DNA from: Bradyrhizobium sp. BTAi1
GTDB lineage: Bacteria > Pseudomonadota > Alphaproteobacteria > Rhizobiales > Xanthobacteraceae
NCBI RefSeq assembly: GCF_000015165.1
Contig: NC_009485.1
Span: 2,706,001-2,770,000, forward strand
Length of the DNA stretch: 64,000 nt
Reading direction: 5' to 3'
Below, in pieces: positions 44,656-52,963 of this stretch. A model generated the notes under the pieces. The model was given only the letters and a program-made list of their open reading frames with translations, was not told the DNA's origin and made no database searches. Positions within the stretch are counted from its first letter, which is position 1. The number at the start of each line of letters is the position of its first letter. The position numbers were made by a program, and so were the translations under genes.

Positions 44656-46080
44656 CTACTCCGCCGCCGCCTTCGCCTGCGCCGAGCCGGCAAAGGCGCG
44701 GCCCTCGCGCCGCCAGTGATTGTAGAGCTGCGCGAGGGCGCAGGAGGCGAGCCGGGCTCGGTCGTTGTCCGCTCGGCTGGTCAGCATGACCGGCACGCGC
44801 GCGCCGATCACGAGCCCGGCGGCCTCGGCGCGGGCGATGAAGGTCAGCTCTTTCGCCAGCATGTTGCCGGCCTCGAGGTTCGGTACGATCAGCACGTTGG
44901 CATGGCCGGCGACCAGCGAGGCGATGCCCTTGGTCTTCGCAGCTTCCATGTCGATGGCATTGTCCATCGCCAGCGGACCGTCGACGATACCGCCCTTGAT
45001 CTGGCCGCGCTCGGCCATCTTCGACAGTACGGCGGCGTCGAGCGTGGAGTGAATGTTCGGGTTGATGGTCTCGACCGCGGACAGCACGCCGACGCGCGGC
45101 CGGTCGAGTCCGCAGGCGCGCGCCAGATCGATGGCGTTCTGCACGATGTCGACCTTCGCCATCAGGTCGGGCGCGATGTTGATGGCGGCATCGGAAATGA
45201 ACAGGATCTCGTCCAGCGTTGGCACGTCGAGCGCGAAGACATGGCTGATCCGGCCATTGGTGCGCAGCCCGCCATCCTTCTTCACCACCGCCGCCAGCAG
45301 CTCGTCGGAATGGATCGCCCCCTTCATCACCGCATGGGCGTCGCCGGCCAGCACCATCGCCACGGCGCGCGCGGCGGCGGCACGGTGGTCAGTCTCCGGC
45401 ACCAGCGCCCAGCCGCTGATGTCGGCCTCGATCTCGCGCGCCGCGGCCGAGATGCGATCGGGATCGCCGATTAGCACCGGGTGGATCAGGCCACGTTCGG
45501 TTGAGAGCAGGGCGCCGCCGAGCGAGTTGCGGTCTTCAGGACAGACGATGACGGTCTTGAGCGGCGGCAGCTGCGCAGCGAGATCGACCAGCTTGGCGAA
45601 ATGATCGGCATGATCGACGATCAGCGCCGGCAGCTCGCGCACCGGCGTCTCGATCGACACTGTCGGCGCATCGATCTCGGCAAGCCCCGCGCAGACGAGA
45701 TCGCCGGCCTGGTCGGTGATCTCGGCGCGAAACAACGCGACCGGCGCCTCGCGCTTCTCGCAGCAGGTCACGGTGATGCGCAGGCGGTCGCCGACATGCA
45801 CACGTTTCTTGAACTCAAGCGATTGCGAGCGATACAGCGTGCCCGGACCGGGCATGACGTTGCCAAGTACGGCCGAGATCAACGATCCGACCCACATCGA
45901 TGGCGCAATGACCTCTTTCGAACCATGGTTGGCGCTACCATCCGGCAGCATCATCGGATTGGTGTTGCCGGAGACATGGGCGAACAGGATCAGGTCCTGT
46001 ACTGCGCATGTCCGTTCGATCGCGGCTTTGTCGCCGACCTCCAGCTCCGCCCAGCTCTTGTTGCGTATGGTCTGGGTCAT
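44656..46080 (-). CDS. MaoC-like domain fused to phosphate acetyl/butyryltransferase
   Basis: A 474-residue fusion, annotated in its family as bifunctional enoyl-CoA hydratase/phosphate acetyltransferase. Residues ~1-140 are a hot-dog MaoC-like domain; ~165-455 a phosphotransacetylase domain (VGVLSAVETINPNIHSTLDA, GIVDGPLAMDNAID, LIVPNLEAGNMLAKEL split). The hydratase motif normally SGDxNPxH reads SGNTNPMM, so both catalytic residues are replaced and that domain may be inactive. ATG 46080 is preceded by ACGGAG; the longer frame to 46239 lacks support. First gene of the unit. Confidence 0.88.
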   Translation of the reverse strand: MTQTIRNKSWAELEVGDKAAIERTCAVQDLILFAHVSGNTNPMMLPDGSANHGSKEVIAPSMWVGSLISAVLGNVMPGPGTLYRSQSLEFKKRVHVGDRLRITVTCCEKREAPVALFRAEITDQAGDLVCAGLAEIDAPTVSIETPVRELPALIVDHADHFAKLVDLAAQLPPLKTVIVCPEDRNSLGGALLSTERGLIHPVLIGDPDRISAAAREIEADISGWALVPETDHRAAAARAVAMVLAGDAHAVMKGAIHSDELLAAVVKKDGGLRTNGRISHVFALDVPTLDEILFISDAAINIAPDLMAKVDIVQNAIDLARACGLDRPRVGVLSAVETINPNIHSTLDAAVLSKMAERGQIKGGIVDGPLAMDNAIDMEAAKTKGIASLVAGHANVLIVPNLEAGNMLAKELTFIARAEAAGLVIGARVPVMLTSRADNDRARLASCALAQLYNHWRREGRAFAGSAQAKAAAE

Positions 46081-46294
46081 TTCGCGCTCCGTTGCCGAAA
46101 GTTTCATCGTATTGCTGCGCCTGCTGATCGACGGAGCGCAAGCGTAGTGCCACATGTTTATTATACGATCTGACCGTGACGACTTATTGACCCGTTCATT
46201 TGTTATCCGCTCACACTGTTGCGAGCGCATGTCATCCACGCTTCAAATCTTCGTTCCACTATGGGGCTCCAAGTGGAACGGTATGGGGAGCGAC
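46081..46294. promoter_or_regulatory. Divergent promoter region, pta unit / PiT transporter
   Basis: About 210 bases. On the minus strand a perfect TATAAT at 46165-46160 would start transcription near 46153, some 70 bases before the pta ATG; the matching -35 is poor. On the plus strand GGGAG precedes the transporter ATG. Confidence 0.42.
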
Positions 46295-47923
46295 ATGGCC
46301 GAAATCACAGTCAATCAGGCGGTCGGCGACGAACGGCCAATTCAGCCGGCCGGACGGCCGAACCTCGACAAGGGCTTCAACCCGCTGACGATGATCCTCT
46401 TCTTCGGCGTCCTCGCCGCAGGATTGCTGTTCGTCGCCTACAGCATCTATGCCGATGTCGACGCCACCGGCGTGAAGGTGACGACATATCTGCCTTACCT
46501 GCTGCTGTTCGTCGCGCTGCTGATCGCGCTCGGGTTCGAGTTCGTCAACGGCTTCCATGACACCGCCAATGCGGTGGCCACCGTGATCTACACGCATTCG
46601 CTGCCGGCCGAGTTCGCCGTGATGTGGTCCGGCTTCTTCAATTTCCTCGGCGTGCTGCTGTCGAGCGGCGCGGTCGCGTTCGGCATCGTCTCGCTGCTGC
46701 CCGTCGAGCTGATCCTGCAGGTGGGATCGAGCGCCGGCTTCGCGATGGTGTTCGCGCTGTTGATTGCCGCCATCGTGTGGAATCTCGGGACCTGGTATTT
46801 CGGCCTGCCGGCCTCGTCTTCGCATACGCTGATCGGGTCGATCATCGGCGTCGGCGTGGCGAATGCTCTCCTTCGCGGCCGCGATGGCACGTCCGGCGTC
46901 GACTGGAGCAAGGCGACCGAGATCGGTTACGCGCTGCTGCTGTCGCCGCTGGTCGGGTTCATCTGCGCCGCTGCGCTGCTCTATTTGCTCAAATTTCTCG
47001 TTCGCAACCCCGCGCTCTACGCCGCTCCGGAAGGCCCGAAGCCGCCGCCGATCTGGATCCGCGGTTTGCTGATCCTGACATGCACCGGCGTCTCCTTTGC
47101 CCATGGCTCGAATGACGGCCAGAAGGGCATGGGCCTGATCATGCTGATCCTGATCGGCACGGTGCCGACCGCCTATGCGCTGAACCGCACGCTCCCCGAG
47201 GCGCAGATCGCGAAATTCCAGGAGACCTCGCAAGCCGCCTCCAAGGTGATCGCGGCGAAGGCCGCCGGCCACAACGTGATCGGCGATCCACGTCCCGCGG
47301 TCACGCTCTACGTCGCGCAGCGCAAGATCAACGAGGGCACCTATCCGTCCCTCGCCATGCTGGTGAAGGACGTCGGCAACCAGGTGCGGACCTACGGCTC
47401 GCTCAACAAGGTACCCGCGGAAGCCGTCGGCAATACCCGTAATGACATGTATCTGACCTCGGAGGCGATCCGCTTCCTGATGAAGGACAAGGAGAACGAC
47501 CTCAACAAGGAGGAGATCGCTACGCTGAACGCGTACAAGGCCTCGCTCGACGGCGCCACCAAGTTCATTCCGAACTGGGTCAAGATCGCGGTGGCGATCG
47601 CGCTCGGCCTGGGCACCATGATCGGCTGGAAGCGCATCGTGGTCACGGTCGGCGAGAAGATCGGCAAGTCGCATCTGACCTATGCGCAGGGCGCCTCCGC
47701 CGAGCTGGTCGCCGCCGCCACGATCGGCGCGGCCGATGTGTTCGGCCTGCCGGTGTCGACCACTCACGTGCTGTCGTCTGGCGTCGCCGGCACGATGGCG
47801 GCCAACGGCTCCGGCCTGCAGATGGCAACCGTGCGCAACCTGCTGATGGCCTGGGTGCTGACCTTGCCCGCGGCGATCCTGTTGTCGGGCTCGCTCTACG
47901 TCATCTTCAGCCGGATCTTCTGA
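46295..47923 (+). CDS. pit: PiT-family inorganic phosphate transporter
   Basis: A 542-residue membrane protein with the inverted-duplicated PiT signatures GFHDTANAVATVIYT and FAHGSNDGQKGMG, plus the paired GLPASSSHTLIG and GLPVSTTHVLSSG motifs. About 10-12 helices are visible, with a central hydrophilic loop around 285-430. It moves phosphate (as metal phosphate) with protons. ATG 46295 is preferred over the upstream in-frame starts because of GGGAG. Divergence from the phosphotransacetylase/acetate kinase genes is suggestive. Confidence 0.93.
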   Translation: MAEITVNQAVGDERPIQPAGRPNLDKGFNPLTMILFFGVLAAGLLFVAYSIYADVDATGVKVTTYLPYLLLFVALLIALGFEFVNGFHDTANAVATVIYTHSLPAEFAVMWSGFFNFLGVLLSSGAVAFGIVSLLPVELILQVGSSAGFAMVFALLIAAIVWNLGTWYFGLPASSSHTLIGSIIGVGVANALLRGRDGTSGVDWSKATEIGYALLLSPLVGFICAAALLYLLKFLVRNPALYAAPEGPKPPPIWIRGLLILTCTGVSFAHGSNDGQKGMGLIMLILIGTVPTAYALNRTLPEAQIAKFQETSQAASKVIAAKAAGHNVIGDPRPAVTLYVAQRKINEGTYPSLAMLVKDVGNQVRTYGSLNKVPAEAVGNTRNDMYLTSEAIRFLMKDKENDLNKEEIATLNAYKASLDGATKFIPNWVKIAVAIALGLGTMIGWKRIVVTVGEKIGKSHLTYAQGASAELVAAATIGAADVFGLPVSTTHVLSSGVAGTMAANGSGLQMATVRNLLMAWVLTLPAAILLSGSLYVIFSRIF

Positions 47924-47948
47924 CGCAGATGGGGCGGCCCTCGCAGCG

Positions 47949-48110
47949 GTGACGGCGCCGCCCCTGGAGGGGCTGGTGTGGGCCTTCCGCTTCACCGCGG
48001 ACGGCACACCCCAGCCGCTTGTGCATGACGAGCCGTTCCATCTCGATCAGTACGGATGGTACTGGCTGCATTTCAATCTGGCCGATGCGCGCGCCGCGCA
48101 ATGGCAAGAA
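47949..48110 (+). pseudogene. Truncated CorA/ZntB-type transporter remnant
   Basis: About 50 codons match the N-terminus of CorA-family zinc/magnesium transporters (GLVWAFRFTADGTPQPL, then YWLHFNLADARAAQW). After this the similarity stops; the remaining frame to 48332 is low-complexity and antisense to the LysR gene. The membrane domain with GxN motif is missing altogether. Remnant of a gene truncated by deletion or rearrangement. Confidence 0.6.
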
Positions 48111-48889
48111 CGAGAAAAGACCATGCGCAAATGGAGAGTCTGCTGGTCAGCGGGCACCTTGCATGCGGCAGGTGGGACACGACGTTTGCGGAAGACGGTC
48201 AGCGCGCCCGAGCCGCAGATCGACGAGATCGGTGGGCTCTCTGGCTCTCATGCGCGCCGCATGTCTGTCGCCTTTTTCAGTCGGTCGATGAGCCAACGCC
48301 CTGCGGGCCCTGGGGGCGTATCTGTTCGATAGACCGCGGACATCTTGATGTGAGTATCCGATTCTGCCTGTTCGAGCGTCAGCGGCACCAGCTCGCCGTT
48401 TTGGAGATCATCCTCAACCACATGATAGGGCATGCCGCCCCATCCAAGTGCTGCCCGCAGGAACGCATGCTTCGCCCCGAGATCCGACAAACGCCAGGTC
48501 TTTGACGAATAGACACGCAGATCCTTGCCATCGGTCAGACGCGATCGATCGGTCAGGACGAGCTGAACGTGCTCGCTGAGCACATCCGGAGGAATGGCGC
48601 CGGGATGGGTGGCCAAAGGATGCCGTGGAGAGGCGACCATAAGGTAGCGAAGGCCGAGCAGGGCTTCATCGCGAAGTTCGGGATGGTTGGTCAGCAGAGG
48701 GCCTCGGATGCCGAACGAGCACCGCCGTTCGAGGACTGGCTCGATGACCCCTCCCATGCTCTCGACAGAAACTCGCAACGATGTGGTCGGAAACTCCTGC
48801 TGAAAGGCGCTCACCGCCTCCGTCAGGACAGCGGTTGGAAATAGCACATTGGACGCAACGCTCAGCTCGGGCTCAAGTCCACCAGCTAG

Positions 48890-49728
48890 GTCCTGTACCC
48901 AAACCCCTTGCGGGTGACGGGGCGGAGTGATTCAAGGCTTCCCAAAAGAGGAGGTCCCGATGGCTCGCTTCGACCTTTCAGACACGGAGTGGACAATCAT
49001 CGCGCCGCTGTTGCCTGGAGCGGAGGGCAAGAAGAACGGCCGGCCGCGGCCGGATGACCGCAAGGTGCTCAACGGCATCTTCTTCGTCTTGCGCACTGGC
49101 ACGCCGTGGCGCGATCTGCCTGAGCGCTATGGCCCTTACACAACAGCCTACAATCGCTTTAATCGATGGGCCAAGAAGGGCATCTGGCTGCAGATATTTG
49201 AGGCCTTGGCAGCGAAGTCTCCACAGTCATTGCAGTTAATCGACTCCTCGATCATCCGCGCTCACCAGCACGCCGCCGGTGGTAAAAAGGGGGCCCGGAT
49301 AACGCCATCGGCCGTTCTCGTGGAGGACTGAGCACCAAGATAAACGCCATCGTCGATCAGGCCGGCATGCCGGTCCATATTGTGCTGTCGCAGGGCCAGT
49401 CCTCGGACAAGACCGTGGCGCCGCCCCTCATCGAAGCGGTCGAGCCGGGGCGCGATCTGGTCGCCGACCGCGGTTACGATGCCCGAGCCCTCATCGATCT
49501 GGTCGAAAGCCGTGGCGGGCGCGCTCACATCCCAACCTGCCGCGACCGCAAGGTTCAGCGTTCGGTCGATCCTGCTCTCTATCGACAGCGCAATCTGATC
49601 GAACGCTTCTTCAACAAGTTGAAGCATTTCCGCCGCATCGCGACCCGCTACGATAAGAGCGCTCGCAATTTCCTCTCCGCCGTCTTGCTCGCCTCAACCC
49701 GCCTCTGGATGCGGTTTGAGTCCACGAC
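48890..49728 (+). mobile_element. IS5-family (IS427-group) insertion sequence
   Basis: An 839-base element with imperfect terminal inverted repeats: left CTAGGTCCTGTACCCAAACC (from 48886) against right, read inward, CTAGGTCGTGGACTCAAACC (from 49732), 17 of 20 matching. CTAG at 48886-48889 and 49729-49732 is the target duplication (or TA, if only the middle two bases are duplicated). Two overlapping transposase frames lie inside. Confidence 0.92.
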
Positions 49729-49732
49729 CTAG
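48960..49732 (+). CDS. IS427-group transposase, two frames joined by -1 frameshift
   Basis: ORF A (48960-49331) encodes the N-terminal half including LSDTEWTIIAPLLPG, GTPWRDLPERYGP and the first catalytic Asp (LQLIDSSIIRAH). ORF B, in the -1 frame and ending at 49732, continues from GRSRGGLSTKI with the second Asp (VADRGYDARAL) and Glu (IERFFNKLKHFRR). A slippery AAAAAGGGGG at 49283-49292 is where a -1 slip would restore the usual KKGGPDNAIGRSRGG. All DDE residues are present. The ORF B stop TAG falls in the right-hand CTAG. Confidence 0.88.
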
Positions 49733-49996
49733 TCCGCGCGCGCGCGCCTTCAGCTTGGCCAGATCCTCCGCGACCGCGCGGGCGTCCGCAAGGAGAGCCC
49801 GGCCCGCTGCGGTGAGGACGGGATAGCGCGCGCTGCGATCGAACAGCTGAATGCCGAGCTGGGTTTCGAGATTGGCGAGGTTCTGGCTGACGACTGACTG
49901 AGCACGCCCGAGCTTGCGTCCGGCAGCAGAGAAGCTGCCGGTCTCAGCGGCGGTCACGAACGTCGTCAGTTGGTCGAGGGAGATTCCATCGAGCAC

Positions 49997-50106
49997 GATA
50001 TATCGTCCAAACAGATAAATAACATCGGTTTATATTGGCTTTTCAGATCGATGGCAAGTTCTCATGGTCGGGCGGCTTGGCGGAGCGTCCGCCAAATGGA
50101 GGAACC
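49997..50106. promoter_or_regulatory. Divergent promoter region, LysR / azoR
   Basis: An AT-rich 110-base gap. An interrupted palindrome CCAAAC-N15-GTTT with outer CCAA (50007-50010) and TTGG (50035-50038) is a possible LysR-protein operator. AGGAACC precedes the azoR ATG. Confidence 0.4.
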
Positions 50107-50712
50107 ATGAAGCTTCTTCACATCGATTCGAGCATCGCCGGCGTAGGGTCCGTGACGCGGGAGTTGTCGGCCGAGATCGTCGCCTTGCTGAAGGGAGCCG
50201 ACAAATCTTGGAACGTGATCTACCGCGACCTTGTGGCCGAACCGTTATCGCATCTGACGGGAGGCTATCTGGCCGCGCTGCAGGGTGCGCCGGCCGATCA
50301 GGCAGTGCAGGCCGACGTCGGCGCGGGTCTGGCGGTCATGGAAGATTTTCTAGCAGCCGATGTCATCGTGATCGGCGCGCCAATGTACAATTTCGGCGTT
50401 CCGTCGCAGCTCAAGGCCTGGATCGATCGGCTGGCAGTCCCGGGCAAGACATTCAGCTACGGAGAACATGGCCCGGTCGGGCTCTGCAAGGGCAAGAAGG
50501 TCATCGTCGCCTCGGCGCGGGGCGGCATCTTCAGCGCAGGGTCTCCCCTTGCTGCGCTCGATCATCAGGAGAACTACCTGCTGAGCTTCTTCGGCTTTCT
50601 CGGCATCGCCGAGATCTCGTTCGTGCGAGCTGAAGGTGTCGCTCTGGGGCCGGTTGTACGCGCCAAGGCCATTGCTGCCGCCAAGGAGCACGCCGCCAAG
50701 CTCGCGGCTTGA
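50107..50712 (+). CDS. azoR: FMN-dependent NADH-azoreductase / quinone reductase
   Basis: A 201-residue flavodoxin-like AzoR. Flavin-binding features: [19 protein letters not shown] at the N-terminus, [19 protein letters not shown], and SARGGIF. These enzymes do two-electron reduction of quinones and azo compounds, protecting against electrophile stress. ATG 50107 (after GGAACC) is chosen over the upstream frame. First gene of a three-gene set with pirin and NmrA proteins. Confidence 0.93.
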   Translation: MKLLHIDSSIAGVGSVTRELSAEIVALLKGADKSWNVIYRDLVAEPLSHLTGGYLAALQGAPADQAVQADVGAGLAVMEDFLAADVIVIGAPMYNFGVPSQLKAWIDRLAVPGKTFSYGEHGPVGLCKGKKVIVASARGGIFSAGSPLAALDHQENYLLSFFGFLGIAEISFVRAEGVALGPVVRAKAIAAAKEHAAKLAA

Positions 50713-50745
50713 GAACCTTCGCATCAGTCGATCGAAAGGACCGAG

Positions 50746-51588
50746 ATGGCCGTGCTCTTCTCTTCCATCGTCGCCGCGCAGGAGCGAGGCTCCAGCCGAT
50801 CCTCCTTTTCAGCTCAGGCCCTGGATCTCGCTCCGTTGGGAGATCTGAAGTCTTCGGTGCTGGTCTGTGACGATTTCAGGGTGAGCGGACGGCCGTTTCC
50901 GCTGCACCCTCACGCTGGATTTGTGGCCGCGACTTATGTCTTCCCCGATTCGGCGGGTCGTTTGCGCAGCAGGGACTCGCTCGGCAACGATATCGTGGTC
51001 GGCGCGGGAGGTCTGGTCTGGACTCATGCTGGAAGCGGCATAGTGCATCACGAGACTCCCGCCGATACAGGCGAACTGCACGGCCTGCAGCTGTTCGTCA
51101 ATCTGACGTCGCCGAACAAGTCGAGTGCGCCCAAGACGATGACGCTGTCGGGCAGCGAAGTGCCCGAGTGGACGAATGCCGCCGGAGATCGCGTCCGTGT
51201 GGTGGTCGGATGTTACGAGCATCTGACGTCGCCGATGGTGCCCATCGAGCCGTTCACGCTTCTCGACGTGGAGCTCCGACGACATCTTACGTTCGATCAT
51301 CCGCAGGGTCACGTGACACTCATCTATGTCGCAACTGGCGATCTTGCCGTCAGCAGCGAAGGTGGCGCGCGGCATTTGGCCCAGCGGCAGGCGATTGCCA
51401 TGCATGGCGATGGTGCGCGCTTAAGCTTTGCAGCTGATGAGCTGGCTCACCTCGTCGTGATGTCCGCCCCTGAGATCCGTGAGCCGGTCCTCATCGATGG
51501 GCCGTTCATCATGAGTAGCGCAGAGCAGATCGCCGCGGCACGGGTGCGCTACAGGAGCGGGGGCATGGGCCAGCTTCCGCCGTCGTGA
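50746..51588 (+). CDS. Pirin-family bicupin protein
   Basis: A 280-residue bicupin. Metal-site residues in the first cupin are visible in HPHAGFVAATYVF and GSGIVHHETPADTGELHGLQ. Bacterial pirins show quercetinase or regulatory activity. Here, 33 bases after azoR, it may act on quinone- or flavonoid-type compounds, a reasonable role in a plant-associated organism but inferred. Confidence 0.88.
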   Translation: MAVLFSSIVAAQERGSSRSSFSAQALDLAPLGDLKSSVLVCDDFRVSGRPFPLHPHAGFVAATYVFPDSAGRLRSRDSLGNDIVVGAGGLVWTHAGSGIVHHETPADTGELHGLQLFVNLTSPNKSSAPKTMTLSGSEVPEWTNAAGDRVRVVVGCYEHLTSPMVPIEPFTLLDVELRRHLTFDHPQGHVTLIYVATGDLAVSSEGGARHLAQRQAIAMHGDGARLSFAADELAHLVVMSAPEIREPVLIDGPFIMSSAEQIAAARVRYRSGGMGQLPPS

Positions 51589-51690
51589 CGGCGGGACCAC
51601 TGTAAATCGCCAACGAGAGAAGCAAATTCTCCTCTTCAGAGACTAAGCCGTGCGGGGACCCCGCGCCGTCGTAACAGGGAGTTTTTCCAG

Positions 51691-52539
51691 ATGTATGCAG
51701 TAACCGGGGCGACCGGGCACTTGGGACGCAAAGTTGTCGCACGCCTGCGTGAGTTCGTCCCGTCGTCCGAGATCGTCGCCGTCGTTCGTGATGCGCGCAA
51801 GGCGGCCGATCTTGGCGTTGGCATCCGGACAGCCGACTACGCCGACCCCCGCGCTCTGGAAGGCGCCCTCGCGGGCATTGAAAGACTTCTTCTAATCTCG
51901 TCGAGCTCATTCGGCACTCGCCAGGCTGAGCATGCCAATGTGATTGCTGCCGCAAAGACGGCGGGTGTTGGACATCTTGTCTATACCAGCCTGCTCCATG
52001 CCGACCGATGGGAACCTAGCTTCGCCAAGGATCATACCGAGACGGAGAAGTGGATTGCGGAATCTGGGCTCGTTCACACGATCCTGCGCAATGGTTGGTA
52101 CTGGGAGAACCACACCACAAATCTGAACGTGGCGCTCGGGTACGGTCAGTTGATCGGAAGCGCCGGCACGGCATTAATCTCCTGGGCGTCGCGAAAGGAT
52201 TTCGCGGACGCAGCTGTCACGGTCCTGACCGGAAAGGGTCATGAAGGCAAAGTCTACGAATTGGCCGGCGACACAGCTCACACCCTGGGAGATATCGCCG
52301 CAGAGGCCGCAAGCCAAAGCGGACAGCCTCTGGTCTATCGAAATCTGACCCAGGCCGAGCACGCCAGCTTCTACGAGAGCGTCGGATTGCCGCCTCCGGT
52401 GGCTGCCATGCTCGCTGAGGTGGAGGCGAAGGGCGTCGCCGCCGGTGTCCTGCACGACGACAGCCGAACGCTCTCGCGCCTGATCGGACGGCCGACATTG
52501 TCGTTGCAGCAGGCTGTGATCGAGGCCTTCGGAAGCTGA
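51691..52539 (+). CDS. NmrA-like NAD(P)-binding protein (quinone oxidoreductase 2 type)
   Basis: A 282-residue atypical short-chain dehydrogenase. The N-terminal dinucleotide motif is VTGATGHLGRKVVARL, and LIGSAGTALISWASRKDFADAA is typical of QOR2/NmrA proteins. Likely an NADPH-linked quinone reductase or redox sensor. It lies about 100 bases after the pirin gene, probably still in the azoR operon. Confidence 0.87.
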   Translation: MYAVTGATGHLGRKVVARLREFVPSSEIVAVVRDARKAADLGVGIRTADYADPRALEGALAGIERLLLISSSSFGTRQAEHANVIAAAKTAGVGHLVYTSLLHADRWEPSFAKDHTETEKWIAESGLVHTILRNGWYWENHTTNLNVALGYGQLIGSAGTALISWASRKDFADAAVTVLTGKGHEGKVYELAGDTAHTLGDIAAEAASQSGQPLVYRNLTQAEHASFYESVGLPPPVAAMLAEVEAKGVAAGVLHDDSRTLSRLIGRPTLSLQQAVIEAFGS

Positions 52540-52963
52540 GCTGCAGCGCCTGGCAATATTCGGCCGCATCGCCGCCACGTCGACGCTCGATCTGCGGCTG
52601 CGCGACGATCCGACATGCCGCGGGCCGTGCTCTACCTTAAAGATATTCCAGCATCGGCCCCGTCGAATTCGTTTGATGCAGGGAGGACGATCGGCAAGAT
52701 ACGGATCTCGTTGCCGCGCGCGATAGATGTCGCCGCTACCGCTGCTTTTGCCCGATGGGTCATTGGGACTCGATGTCATGGTACGCCGGAGCGTGGTGAA
52801 GCTCACGCGCTCATCAGGGGACCGCTCGCATTGTATTTGGCTCTTTCCGGCTCGATTGTATTTGAGCGAAGTCGAGATCGAAGCAGCGAGATGTGGTTGC
52901 GACAGCGGCAGCGAGGAGTGGCTGTCGGGTGCAGGTCGCGACGTTGGAAGGTGGTGGTGAAGC
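52540..52963. other. Intergenic region with no supported gene
   Basis: About 420 bases. Open frames on both strands are uninformative in composition and lack ribosome sites. It likely contains the promoter for the PepSY gene; nothing more could be recognised. Confidence 0.4.

Larger units (their letters stand above)
48248..49996 (-). pseudogene. LysR-family regulator gene interrupted by an insertion sequence
   Basis: The N-terminal HTH half lies at 49996-49733 (GISLDQLTTFVTAAETGSFS, GTG start) and the effector-binding half at 48885-48248 (ELSVASNVLFPTAVL onward). The IS427-type element sits between. Removing the element and one CTAG copy joins the halves in frame as ARARGLAGGLEPEL, so the gene was about 300 codons and intact before insertion. 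It is divergent from azoR-pirin-NmrA, which it probably regulated. The effector half alone could be made from GTG 48847 but would lack DNA binding. Confidence 0.92.

Noticed and set aside
40234..45474. A 1746-codon open frame on the plus strand
   Set aside because: It lies antisense to fabI, DUF3141, ackA and part of the pta fusion, all of which have clear motifs. It has no recognisable domain and arises from GC-rich codon bias.
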